DNA of 36,133 nucleotides from a virus. Positions 1-6,786 of the stretch are shown in pieces (the first letter of the stretch is position 1; the number at the start of each line of letters is the position of its first letter). The position numbers and the translations under genes were made by a program. The DNA lies in IMG/VR virus record IMGVR_UViG_3300006128_000644, positions 1 to 36,133 of that record; one strand, written 5' to 3'. The notes beneath the pieces are model-generated. The model did no database searches. It had not been told where the DNA came from and saw nothing but the letters and a program-made list of their open reading frames with translations.

Positions 1-368
1 ACAATTTGGCGTGTATTACTGTTTAGTTTACCATCCTTCTGATCTGCCAATTGACGTTTGGCATCTAGGATCGCCTTTTCTAACGCTAGATTAAGGCGAT
101 CACTAGTATCAGTGCCAACAGCATATAATGTGCTGTCATCAGATTTAGGAGGGTTCATGAACCATTCAGGTAAGTTGACAAGAACCGTTTTACGTTCCTC
201 AATGGCACGTTCACGTTTCTCCTCAACTACCCGTTCATCCTTGTTAAGTGTCGAGAGTTTGATCGGAGCCTGAGCCTCGACCTTAACTTCGGGTGGTTTA
301 GTAGCACATGCTGATAACAGCAATGCTCCTGTAACCGCTGTTAATAGACCTGTATTACCATATTTCAT
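1..368 (-). CDS. LPP20-like lipoprotein, partial
   Basis: This CDS starts at ATG 366-368 and runs off the window at base 1, so only about 122 residues are visible. A hydrophobic signal sequence ends in the lipobox LLSAC near residues 17-21, so the protein should be lipidated on Cys and held in the cell envelope. After a charged Lys/Glu/Arg linker comes PEWFMNPP followed by LYAVGTD and a helix rich in Ala, which resembles the LPP20/LPP-like lipoprotein domain. The start has AAAGGAAG upstream and lies 18 nt after the MoxR stop, so the two genes are probably co-transcribed. The lipobox is seen directly; the LPP20 assignment is from remembered family pattern and is moderate. Its role in infection is unknown. 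Confidence 0.75.
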   Translation of the reverse strand, partial: MKYGNTGLLTAVTGALLLSACATKPPEVKVEAQAPIKLSTLNKDERVVEEKRERAIEERKTVLVNLPEWFMNPPKSDDSTLYAVGTDTSDRLNLALEKAILDAKRQLADQKDGKLNSNTRQI

Positions 369-386
369 ATACTTCCTTTAGTAGTA

Positions 387-1481
387 TTAATTACCTGCTT
401 CCACAATGTACTTGCCATACTTCTTGTGGAACTCATCAAAGTTCTTCAATTGACTAGGTTCAATTGGAAGACCATAAGTCTTGAGGGCGATTTTAGCACC
501 CATCACGACCAATTCAGTTTCAAAGTTGTTCATCATATAAGTGACAAAGTTGTTTGCCATTTCATGGAACTTTTTCTTGTCAACCTTCTTGTTTTCAACT
601 GCATCCTTGAGTTCATAGCACATTGAAACAGTAAGAGAGTACATTGCAGAAATTTCCTTAACTGCAAGGTCAGTTACCTTACCACTCAAGATATCGCTGG
701 GTGCGGGCATACGACCTGCAACCTTGCGGTGAGCCATAAACTTAACAGCAAGACCTTCACCAACAGCACCTGCAACAAGATTGTACAGAGTATCAGTATC
801 GGTATCCTCGTCATCAAGCAGGTCACTTACGAAACACCAACTACGGGGAGTAGCGAATGCCTTGCTGGAACTCTTGCTATCAAAATCATACAGGTCCTGC
901 TTGCTGAAAGACAAGTAACCAACCACGTCTTGATGGATGTTCTTGTTAACAGCCCAGTTCTGCCAACTTGCAAAATCGGGACGCATTTCAATGTGAACAA
1001 AACGATTAGCAAGGGGCATCGGCATGCGATAAGTAACACCCTTGTCACTTTCACGATTACCTGCCGCAACGATAACAACATTATCGGGCAACTTGTACTT
1101 ACCAACACGGCGATTCAAAATCAATTGATAGCCTGCAGCCTGAACAGCAGGGGGCGCACTATTCATTTCGTCAAGGAAAAGAACAATGAGGGGATACTGA
1201 CTAGCCAGTTCCTCGTCGGGCAGATCAACTGGGGGAGCCCAGTCCATCTTGTTGATGTCTTTGTTGAAGTATGGAATACCACGAATGTCAGTAGGTTCCA
1301 TTTGCGCCATGCGCAAGTCAATCATAAGACCATTCAGTTCATCGGTAATTTCTGAGACAACCTCAGACTTACCGATACCGGGAGGACCCCAGAGAAAAAC
1401 AGGGCGCTTGACCTTAAACGCCTTAAGAATAGCCTTGCGTGCCTGTACGCTAGTGACTGTAAGATTGTCTGAAACTTGCAT
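387..1481 (-). CDS. MoxR-family AAA+ ATPase
   Basis: The product is 364 residues. It has Walker A GPPGIGKS at about 32-39, Walker B LIVLFLDE at about 98-105, sensor-1-type AAGN at 139-142 and ANRF near 158-161, the arrangement of MoxR/RavA-type AAA+ ATPases. The ~110-residue C-terminal part is helical and carries no VWA or protease motif. MoxR proteins act as chaperones in assembly or activation of partner complexes, and homologues occur in T4-like phages of aquatic bacteria. ATG 1481 has AAGGAC upstream. A sigma-70 promoter at 1510-1538 lies directly ahead, so this gene can be made early. It is followed after 18 nt by a lipoprotein gene. ATPase assignment is firm; the partner is unknown. Confidence 0.92.
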   Translation of the reverse strand: MQVSDNLTVTSVQARKAILKAFKVKRPVFLWGPPGIGKSEVVSEITDELNGLMIDLRMAQMEPTDIRGIPYFNKDINKMDWAPPVDLPDEELASQYPLIVLFLDEMNSAPPAVQAAGYQLILNRRVGKYKLPDNVVIVAAGNRESDKGVTYRMPMPLANRFVHIEMRPDFASWQNWAVNKNIHQDVVGYLSFSKQDLYDFDSKSSSKAFATPRSWCFVSDLLDDEDTDTDTLYNLVAGAVGEGLAVKFMAHRKVAGRMPAPSDILSGKVTDLAVKEISAMYSLTVSMCYELKDAVENKKVDKKKFHEMANNFVTYMMNNFETELVVMGAKIALKTYGLPIEPSQLKNFDEFHKKYGKYIVEAGN

Positions 1482-1509
1482 TGTTTGTCCTTAAGTTGAT
1501 AATGTTGAT

Positions 1510-1538
1510 ACTATAACAGAAGCCTGAATTAATGTCAA
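1510..1538 (-). promoter_or_regulatory. sigma-70 promoter for the moxR-like gene
   Basis: On the minus strand TTGACA (1533-1538) is followed by a 17-nt spacer and TATAGT (1510-1515). The -35 hexamer contains the TGA stop of the upstream gene (1535-1537). The start GCTTGACATTAATTCAG resembles the two promoters at 1868-1896 and 2199-2227. Confidence 0.8.
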
Positions 1539-1837
1539 GCAATTTGTTCAAGAATTCGGGCATACACATCAGCCTTAGACTGATAGTATTCGTAGTCACG
1601 TTCACCCGGGCGAAAATTCTTCCACTGATTTTGACCTGCAAACGACAAGATATCTTGTTTTAAACTATAGTCCGAGTAGTGACTAATGAAACCATAAAGG
1701 TCATAGTGTGCGATAAAACCGGAGCAGAGATACAGATACTTGTACCCGGTCTTGTTGAGGCTGTTGATGTTCTTAACTGCCTTAACAACATTGTTAACAA
1801 TAAGTGTCTTTTGACGTTCTGTAAGAGGTTCTAACAT
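1535..1837 (-). CDS. small hypothetical phage protein (100 aa)
   Basis: The product is a soluble 100-residue protein, mostly helical by composition, with many Tyr residues (YKYLYLC, DLYGF, YEYY) and no transmembrane segment or signal peptide. I do not recognise the family. The start at 1837 is supported by CGGAG six to seven nt upstream. It has its own near-perfect sigma-70 promoter at 1868-1896 and its TGA stop forms part of the -35 box of the next promoter. Position among strongly promoted small genes suggests an early, host-takeover type protein, which is inference from context only. Confidence 0.8.
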   Translation of the reverse strand: MLEPLTERQKTLIVNNVVKAVKNINSLNKTGYKYLYLCSGFIAHYDLYGFISHYSDYSLKQDILSFAGQNQWKNFRPGERDYEYYQSKADVYARILEQIA

Positions 1838-1867
1838 AACTGCTCCGTTTCTTAAGTGTATAAGTGT

Positions 1868-1896
1868 ATTATATACCCAAACTGATTAAATGTCAA
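1868..1896 (-). promoter_or_regulatory. consensus sigma-70 promoter
   Basis: TTGACA (1891-1896), a 17-nt spacer, and TATAAT (1868-1873) match both consensus hexamers exactly. The -35 box overlaps the TGA stop of the preceding gene (1893-1895). The spacer text TTTAATCAGTTTGGG is identical to that of the promoter at 2199-2227. An 8-bp tandem repeat TAAGTGTA (top strand 1853-1868) sits over the expected transcription start. Confidence 0.9.
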
Positions 1897-2165
1897 GCCT
1901 TTTCTAGCATGTTTGCAGGAACACGCCAGTTAGTAGAACCGGACTTAACAATAACATACTTAGTGTTGATTTTAGAAACAGTACCGAGGACCTCGATACC
2001 ATCACGTGAATTGAAAAACTTTACACTAGAACCAACACTAATGCTACGTTTGGTCTGCTTGACCAGCTGGGCACGTGCAAACCTGATCGAATCGGCTACA
2101 GTATTGAGTTGGTCATTGGTAAGATTGCCATTGATAATAGCACTAGTGATATCAGAAAGAGTCAT
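1893..2165 (-). CDS. small beta-barrel-like phage protein (90 aa)
   Basis: The product has an N-terminal helical half (residues ~1-38, NDQLNTVADSIRFARAQL) and a C-terminal half predicted to be a small beta barrel: VGSSVKF, GIEVLGTVSKI, KYVIVKSG, NWRVPANML. That pattern is like KOW/Tudor/SH3-type nucleic-acid or protein binding modules, and similar short proteins are common in T4-like aquatic phages. The start at 2165 has AAAAGGAC upstream. It is driven by the promoter at 2199-2227 with a palindromic element between promoter and gene. A DNA- or RNA-binding regulator is plausible but unproven; the gene could regulate its own promoter. Confidence 0.8.
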   Translation of the reverse strand: MTLSDITSAIINGNLTNDQLNTVADSIRFARAQLVKQTKRSISVGSSVKFFNSRDGIEVLGTVSKINTKYVIVKSGSTNWRVPANMLEKA

Positions 2166-2174
2166 TTTTGAGTC

Positions 2175-2223
2175 CTTTTAATCAGTTTCAATACATGTAT
2201 TGTACGCCCAAACTGATTAAAAG
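2175..2223. promoter_or_regulatory. nested palindrome, probable operator
   Basis: A perfect 14-bp inverted repeat (CTTTTAATCAGTTT at 2175-2188 and its complement at 2210-2223) flanks 21 bp. Inside it, 2189-2202 reads CAATACATGTATTG, itself a perfect 14-bp palindrome that overlaps the -10 box. The outer arms cover the spacer and the start of the transcript. This geometry suits repressor binding or a stem in the 5' leader of the 90-aa gene. The sister promoter at 1868-1896 keeps only one arm. Confidence 0.6.
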
Positions 2224-2227
2224 TCAA
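2199..2227 (-). promoter_or_regulatory. sigma-70 promoter for the 90-aa gene
   Basis: TTGACT (2222-2227), 17-nt spacer, TACAAT (2199-2204). Flanking sequence AAAAGGCTTGAC plus the spacer TTTAATCAGTTTGGG is shared with the promoter at 1868-1896, so the two look like copies of one module. Confidence 0.85.
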
Positions 2228-2277
2228 GCCTTTTTAGCCACTTTTTTTAGGATTTTTTGTTGTTTAAAAACAACAAC

Positions 2278-4155
2278 TTAGAACTTCCCATTGGGGTTGG
2301 CCGTGGGAGGGATCCCTGCACGACTGATTTTCCAGCCGAATTTTTTAGCACCTTTTTTCATTGTGTCAGGATGTACGTCTACTGTCAATGCTTTCTCAAA
2401 CCTTGGGTCATTTTTTTGTTTTACACTAGGAATATATCCTGAGCATTCTAACATTGTATGTATTACTTTAATTCTGCTTGGTTCTATAGGAACAGTGCTT
2501 ATTTTTTCGTATTCTGCACCGGCTTGAATACTATCCTCTAAACCCGATACATTAACTGCTAGCATTGCTAGGTCTTCATCTTCGTCAAACTGGTCACCTA
2601 ACCAATTCATCACTGCATCTTCTGCACTTATTTTATCGGGAAATAAAAATACACCATGGACTTCGTGTTCTATTTGACTCGATCTACTACCCATAGTTGG
2701 AATCAACCCTCTACGCTTTATAAAAGGTAAATTACGAGTTGGAGTAACATGATACATTATCAATGGTTCTTTTTCTTCTGCTACATCAACTGTTAGGGCA
2801 GTTTTGAATCGTGGATCGTTCTTTTGCTTGGCACTGGGAATATACCCTGAGGCTTCTTTTACATTTTGTTTTAATTGAGTTAGTTCATATGTAACTTGAT
2901 CACCGTGATCTTCGTGGTACATATCATATCCCCAAGCATTAGCATATCGTTGTACTAATCTATCATACAATTTGGCTCTACTCTCACTATTTTTCTGTTG
3001 TTTTGCCCAGTTATCTTTACTTGCTGAAAACATCAAACGCCAAGGATGTTCTTTTTTAATAAACTCTTGTATAGCATTTAACACAGTAGAAAATACTCTT
3101 TGTGCATCACCTTCGCCAGTAACTTCTTGACTGTTGTTTCTATAGAACTCAATAAAGAACTCACCATCACCTTCGTTGTTGAACATGATGTGCAAAGGTT
3201 TACCATCTGGTAATGTAGCCAATGCATCATAATCAGCGAATTCGCCTTTTTCCCATTTAATAGGATAAGGTTGATCAAATGCTTCCCAAATATTTTGATT
3301 AGGACGATGTTTATCCCAGAAGCCAGCACCAGCATCAGTTTGTTGATCAGCAGGGTGTATCTTTTTAACATAGTTCCAAACTTGACTAGCCTTAAATGTT
3401 TTTTCTTGTTCTTCTTTTTGTATAGTAACAGGATCACGATACATTTCATCAATGCTTAATAATTCACTATGCAGTTTATCACGCAACTTGTATAGTTTTT
3501 CTATCAAGCCTTGACTGCGCAATGCTTTGTATGCTAGGTTCTCTGGGCTGAATTCACCGCCCTTGTCTAACCCTGCTTGACGATAACGCTTGATGTTTTT
3601 AATAACTTTGGTAAGTTTCTTTAAATCTTTGGTCTTTAATGCTAGACTTACCATCTCTAATAGTTTGTCAAACTTAGCACGTGTAGCGTTTTGATCTAGG
3701 TTGGCTCTGCGTTTAGTTGGGCGTTTTATCCAGCGATCATTTAAAATGCTGTACTCACCCAAACTAACTACAGGTTCATTGCTATCCTGAATGTATAATT
3801 CTACTGGAACACCCCTGATTGTGATATCATGGCTATCATTGTATAGTGTTTTCTTTGCATGGAATAATTCTTTGTATACATCATTGTCAAGTAGTTTGCT
3901 CATATCTACTAAGATATGCAAATCTAAATCACTATGCGGAGTATATGAATATGCGGCGTTACTTCCCGAAATTGTAATGTCATCTACCGCTGGAGTGTGG
4001 ATACCTAACTCAGTCATAAAGTCTTTAGCAATGACCAATAACTGTTTTCTAACCTGAGGGTCCAAATGTTCACCGATCCATAATTTAGGATTTAATCGGT
4101 CGTGAAATTTAACTGCGTCAGAAAGTTTAAATGAGTGAAGTTCTTTAATATCCAT
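2278..4155 (-). CDS. nucleotidyltransferase-like multidomain protein with duplicated tail motif
   Basis: The product is 625 residues. Residues ~55-90 carry GSN(x)10SDLDLHILVD, the G-S/D-x-D pattern of the polymerase-beta nucleotidyltransferase superfamily. A helical Lys-rich segment follows (~125-250), then an alpha/beta region (~260-430). Residues ~463-560 (MYHVTPTRN, RRGLIP, GVFLFP) resemble ADP-ribosyltransferase/RNA 2'-phosphotransferase-like folds. The motif SGYIPS-x-KQKNDPRF-x(2)-ALTVDV occurs twice, near 435 and at 571; the second copy leads into a Lys-rich C-terminal tail. The ATG at 4155 has no Shine-Dalgarno but lies 4 nt after a late-promoter box. Substrate unknown; the ART-like reading is weak. 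Confidence 0.75.
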   Translation of the reverse strand: MDIKELHSFKLSDAVKFHDRLNPKLWIGEHLDPQVRKQLLVIAKDFMTELGIHTPAVDDITISGSNAAYSYTPHSDLDLHILVDMSKLLDNDVYKELFHAKKTLYNDSHDITIRGVPVELYIQDSNEPVVSLGEYSILNDRWIKRPTKRRANLDQNATRAKFDKLLEMVSLALKTKDLKKLTKVIKNIKRYRQAGLDKGGEFSPENLAYKALRSQGLIEKLYKLRDKLHSELLSIDEMYRDPVTIQKEEQEKTFKASQVWNYVKKIHPADQQTDAGAGFWDKHRPNQNIWEAFDQPYPIKWEKGEFADYDALATLPDGKPLHIMFNNEGDGEFFIEFYRNNSQEVTGEGDAQRVFSTVLNAIQEFIKKEHPWRLMFSASKDNWAKQQKNSESRAKLYDRLVQRYANAWGYDMYHEDHGDQVTYELTQLKQNVKEASGYIPSAKQKNDPRFKTALTVDVAEEKEPLIMYHVTPTRNLPFIKRRGLIPTMGSRSSQIEHEVHGVFLFPDKISAEDAVMNWLGDQFDEDEDLAMLAVNVSGLEDSIQAGAEYEKISTVPIEPSRIKVIHTMLECSGYIPSVKQKNDPRFEKALTVDVHPDTMKKGAKKFGWKISRAGIPPTANPNGKF

Positions 4156-4159
4156 ACTG

Positions 4160-4167
4160 TATTTATG
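4160..4167 (-). promoter_or_regulatory. T4-type late promoter box CATAAATA
   Basis: CATAAATA on the minus strand ends 4 nt before ATG 4155. It matches the T4 late consensus TATAAATA at seven of eight positions. No Shine-Dalgarno separates box and start codon. Confidence 0.6.
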
Positions 4168-4195
4168 TGAGATTAAAGAACGATCACTCTTTCAA

Positions 4196-4618
4196 TTAAC
4201 GTTGTGCGATATCCCATGGATCTTGGAATTGCTCAACTTCTGCTGATTTAACTCTAGTGTCTCTTGGCAAATAAGCAGAATTGATGTTTTCGGGAGCAAA
4301 ATACTCACGAACTGTATCAATTACAACTTGATTGCTAAATGGTTTGCAAGAAAAAACGTCAAAGTATGCATCGCCATTAGAATCAATAAAGTGACCAGAA
4401 AGATGTGATGTTTCAATCCATTGAAGCATACTATATCCTGCTTTAGTGTCATCATGCAATGCAAAACGCTTTACTAGAGGTTCCCCAACTGGAACCATAT
4501 CAATACGCTTGATCAATTCTTTAGTGAAAGCAATGATGTTATCGCCATCCATAATCTTTTCTTTATTACACGCTGTGCAATCTAAAAGCAAATGGTATCC
4601 CCAATATTTTGTAGTCAT
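4196..4618 (-). CDS. speD: S-adenosylmethionine decarboxylase-like protein (SpeD)
   Basis: The product is 140 residues, close to bacterial class-1B SpeD proenzymes. These self-cleave at a Ser to make a pyruvoyl cofactor and decarboxylate AdoMet for spermidine synthesis. Aligning by eye with the ESHLxIHT...DxFTC pattern gives Ser71 (TSH) as the pyruvoyl serine, His76 and Cys91 (FDVFSC), so all three key residues are kept, although the usual Glu before Ser is Thr here. Homologues are common in aquatic phages, and some SpeD relatives use other amino acids such as ornithine or arginine. The start at 4618 has AAGGAG; a late-type box lies 26 nt upstream. Confidence 0.88.
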   Translation of the reverse strand: MTTKYWGYHLLLDCTACNKEKIMDGDNIIAFTKELIKRIDMVPVGEPLVKRFALHDDTKAGYSMLQWIETSHLSGHFIDSNGDAYFDVFSCKPFSNQVVIDTVREYFAPENINSAYLPRDTRVKSAEVEQFQDPWDIAQR

Positions 4619-4644
4619 CGAAATTCTCCTTGGTTAAAGAAGTG

Positions 4645-4652
4645 TATTTATT
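4645..4652 (-). promoter_or_regulatory. T4-type late promoter box AATAAATA (speD)
   Basis: AATAAATA lies 26 nt before ATG 4618. Unlike the other late boxes here, it is followed by a normal leader holding AAGGAG. Confidence 0.5.
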
Positions 4653-4666
4653 GACAAATTTTGATG

Positions 4667-5146
4667 CTAGAGATTTTCAAAAGTTATATGCACTCTAGGT
4701 TCGATACCTGCATTAGCAAATGTGTGTGATATTCCATTATGAACTACATACAATGATCCATCTGCTGGCATATAAAATGACCTGTTTTCGTATACAAATC
4801 GTGCGCCAGTACTGGTTATCAATGGGATATGCACACAATATTTTCCTGGATCTGTGTGCCAGTTATAACAAGTATTGGGCAACACACTTCTATAAGTTAC
4901 TGAGTTAAATTTTTGTAATTTAAAAACTTCTTCTATAATACTATTGGTATAAGGTAACAAACTTAATTCATCAGAACTTATATCATTTTTAATTAAATGA
5001 AATTTTCGCTGTACTAACGTAGAATTATTGTGCGTAGTAACGTCTTCTAGTTTATCCTGAACTGTTTGATACTCGGAAATTAGTTTGCTCAATTCAACTT
5101 TTAAATTGGGTAAGCGTTCAATATGTGTTACGATTGGAAGTGCCAT
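4667..5146 (-). CDS. aspartyl/asparaginyl beta-hydroxylase-like oxygenase
   Basis: The product is 159 residues and looks like a small Fe(II)/2-oxoglutarate-dependent cupin-fold oxygenase. Candidate metal ligands are H97-x-D99 (NWHTD) and H141 (NGISHTF), with R151 (PRVHITF) placed to bind 2-oxoglutarate. This is the aspartyl/asparaginyl beta-hydroxylase layout; AlphaKetoglutarate oxygenases of this type are frequent in aquatic T4-like phages. Substrate may be a protein side chain or a small molecule. ATG 5146 has no Shine-Dalgarno and lies 5 nt after ACTAAATA. The gene begins just downstream of the tmRNA terminator, so it needs its own promoter, in agreement with that box. Confidence 0.75.
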   Translation of the reverse strand: MALPIVTHIERLPNLKVELSKLISEYQTVQDKLEDVTTHNNSTLVQRKFHLIKNDISSDELSLLPYTNSIIEEVFKLQKFNSVTYRSVLPNTCYNWHTDPGKYCVHIPLITSTGARFVYENRSFYMPADGSLYVVHNGISHTFANAGIEPRVHITFENL

Positions 5147-5151
5147 GATAA

Positions 5152-5159
5152 TATTTAGT
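5152..5159 (-). promoter_or_regulatory. T4-type late promoter box ACTAAATA
   Basis: ACTAAATA ends 5 nt before ATG 5146 and follows the terminator at 5176-5201. The CTAAATA form is used by T4-like aquatic phages. Confidence 0.55.
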
Positions 5160-5175
5160 TACGTTAAAGCATCCA

Positions 5176-5201
5176 AAAGAAAAGGCTCTTGCGAGCCTTT
5201 T
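5176..5201 (-). terminator. Rho-independent terminator of the tmRNA gene
   Basis: On the minus strand AAAAGGCTC-GCAA-GAGCCTTTT forms a perfect 9-bp stem with a 4-nt loop (top strand 5180-5201), followed by TCTTTT. Confidence 0.9.
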
Positions 5202-5490
5202 CTGGTTTGTTGGGTTAGAAGGCCTTTCCTGCCCCCACGGGTTACGCGGCTAAGCGTAGATCCTCGTAATAATAATTGTCGTTTGCAATTATAGTTTTTG
5301 CTTCTACGGTCGAGTTCCCCCAACCCTACGGGTTCTGCTTTCCCGTGCTGTCCACTCGTCTACTTGTCCGTCAATCGATCCTGGTCGCCCCCATCATATA
5401 GGCACTAATCAATAATGCGTATATGGTGGAGGCGGGGGGAATCGCACCCCCGTCTTGTCCGTCTTTGGATTCGCTTCGTACAGCAATATC
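5202..5490 (-). ncRNA. ssrA: circularly permuted (two-piece) tmRNA
   Basis: tmRNA frees stalled ribosomes by acting as an alanyl-tRNA and a short mRNA. Here the order is permuted: acceptor piece first (about 5490-5424), then a 31-nt AT-rich spacer (5423-5393), then the coding piece (5392 to about 5202). The acceptor piece has a 5-bp T stem GGGGG/CCCCC with loop TGCGATT (5451-5435), CGCCTCC (5434-5428), discriminator A and encoded CCA (5426-5424). The coding piece begins GGGGGCGACCAGGATCGA (5392). GGGGGCG pairs with CGCCTCC over 7 bp with a G3-U70 wobble, the AlaRS identity element. The tag frame is at 5286-5242. ACAGCA (5351-5346) and TGCTGT (5485-5480) could join the two pieces. The exact outer ends are not fixed by sequence. 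Confidence 0.93.
5242..5286 (-). other. tmRNA tag reading frame (ANDNYYYEDLRLAA)
   Basis: From resume codon GCA (5286-5284) the frame reads ANDNYYYEDLRLAA and ends in TAA (5244-5242). Start AND and end LAA are typical of proteobacterial degradation tags; the Tyr run and internal Arg are unusual. An earlier in-frame GCA lies 15 nt upstream, but GCAAACGAC is the conserved resume context. Confidence 0.9.
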
Positions 5491-5496
5491 TCTTAT

Positions 5497-5652
5497 TTAT
5501 TGCATTACAGTCCACTTGGCATCAAACTTTTTGCCTTTTGCCTTGCGTTTTAAAATCTTAATAAATTCTAACTTACGTAGTTCTTGCTGTTTCTCATCAT
5601 CATGTGTGAAACATGCCTTGTACATCTTGGATACTAATTTACTCTGTTTCAT
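5497..5652 (-). CDS. small basic hypothetical protein (51 aa)
   Basis: ATG 5652 is preceded by AAAGGAAG with good spacing and the frame stays open for 51 codons to TAA 5497-5499. The protein starts MKQSKLVSKMYK, is rich in Lys and helical, and ends AKWTVMQ. I do not recognise it. It lies directly upstream of the tmRNA acceptor piece (about 7-15 nt), so both probably share a transcript. A late-like AATAAATA (about 5678-5685) lies before it. Confidence 0.65.
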   Translation of the reverse strand: MKQSKLVSKMYKACFTHDDEKQQELRKLEFIKILKRKAKGKKFDAKWTVMQ

Positions 5653-5688
5653 AATGTACTTCCTTTCATAAAACCGTAATATTATTTA

Positions 5689-6786
5689 TTATAAAAGAGT
5701 ATTATCTTTATGACAATCCTTCAATAACCAAAACACGTGCCATATCCATCCACATGCTGTTGCACACTCAATGTCATCTAACTTTAGCACTTCTTCAATA
5801 ATATTGCAATACGAATTGGGTGACAATGCAATATCTTTTACCCTTTGTTTGTTTCTGATAAGTTTAGGTCTAATTTGTTTTTTAAGGTTAGTTAATTCAG
5901 AGATAGGTAGTTTGCATAGCCTATCTATATTTTGTACTACCAACTCGGTTCGTTTGTTATTGTTTGTTTCACTATCAAATGAATAGTCAAACAGTTCATC
6001 ATATAACTCAAACCCCATACTTTCTAAAAATTTATGATGTCCTGGACCTGATACACAAATAAATGGTTGACCACACACCAATGCAAAAACAGTTTTTTCA
6101 CTAAAGATTACAGAATTGATTGTAGATTCATTTATAAGTGAAACAAATGATTCATAGTACTCAGTTGGTATGTTACCCCAAGCCTTGTTATTGGCCTCAT
6201 AAGTTCCTAATTGTAATATTTGTGGAGTCCAATATTGCCAAGGATAGTCGTATCCATTGCTATTGTGTACGTTTGCCCATGATATTGCACCTTTATCAAT
6301 TAAATTATATTTTGCTAATATGTCCATCATGTGGCAACGATGTTTGTGCGCACGATTGTTTAATGTAATGTAATGATATTCGTAATCATCAACATAAACA
6401 TTTTTGTTATAGTCTACAACATTTTTAGTATAGTCCAATACTTCTTCAATGTTTTCATCATTGTTTACGGCATAAGAACACATCTGCACATAAGTTTTAA
6501 TAAAGTACCATTCACTCCATTTAATTAATTTTACTAATGGATGAAGTGTTGGTTCATCAATTTCATTAATGATACTTGCGCCGGTAAATATATAAAGGTT
6601 TTGATTACGTTTAACGCAAACTTCTTCGATTGCTCTATCTAATACAGTCGAGTATGCTATATAGTATTGCCATTCGTTTTGTCCAAACAATACAATATAA
6701 TCAAATGTTTCTTTTTCTAATCTATCAAAAAAAGTGGAGACATTCCCTTCGGACTGTCCCCACACTTCCAAACCTAAAATTTTCAT
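5689..6786 (-). CDS. glycosyltransferase-like protein, EKT-type family
   Basis: The product is 365 residues and belongs to a family present four times in this window. Shared blocks are NNRAHKHR at ~143-150 (others NRRYRRHR, GVARPHR), then NLIDKGAISW, then FSEKT near 229 followed by GQPFI, MGFELYDELFDYSFDS, and a helical end. The order of blocks (basic motif, then SEKT/TEKT with a hydrophobic PFI segment) recalls the donor-binding half of GT-B enzymes such as GT10 or exostosin types. This is inference without a structure search. The gene overlaps the preceding exported-protein gene by ATGA (6783-6786) and is therefore translationally coupled. EKT is followed by VFALV instead of the KPI seen in the paralogues. 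Confidence 0.65.
   Translation of the reverse strand: MKILGLEVWGQSEGNVSTFFDRLEKETFDYIVLFGQNEWQYYIAYSTVLDRAIEEVCVKRNQNLYIFTGASIINEIDEPTLHPLVKLIKWSEWYFIKTYVQMCSYAVNNDENIEEVLDYTKNVVDYNKNVYVDDYEYHYITLNNRAHKHRCHMMDILAKYNLIDKGAISWANVHNSNGYDYPWQYWTPQILQLGTYEANNKAWGNIPTEYYESFVSLINESTINSVIFSEKTVFALVCGQPFICVSGPGHHKFLESMGFELYDELFDYSFDSETNNNKRTELVVQNIDRLCKLPISELTNLKKQIRPKLIRNKQRVKDIALSPNSYCNIIEEVLKLDDIECATACGWIWHVFWLLKDCHKDNTLL

Noticed and set aside
426-1355. Open frames on the plus strand opposite the MoxR gene, including one of 208 codons
   Set aside because: They are antisense shadows; the minus frame has full AAA+ motifs and a promoter.
2255-2277. Hairpin GTTGTTT/AAACAAC after the 625-residue gene as a terminator
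   Set aside because: It is all AT-rich and is followed by A and not U on the minus strand.
5423-5671. 82-codon plus-strand frame
   Set aside because: It covers the tmRNA acceptor piece and the 51-residue minus-strand gene and has no ribosome site or family motif.
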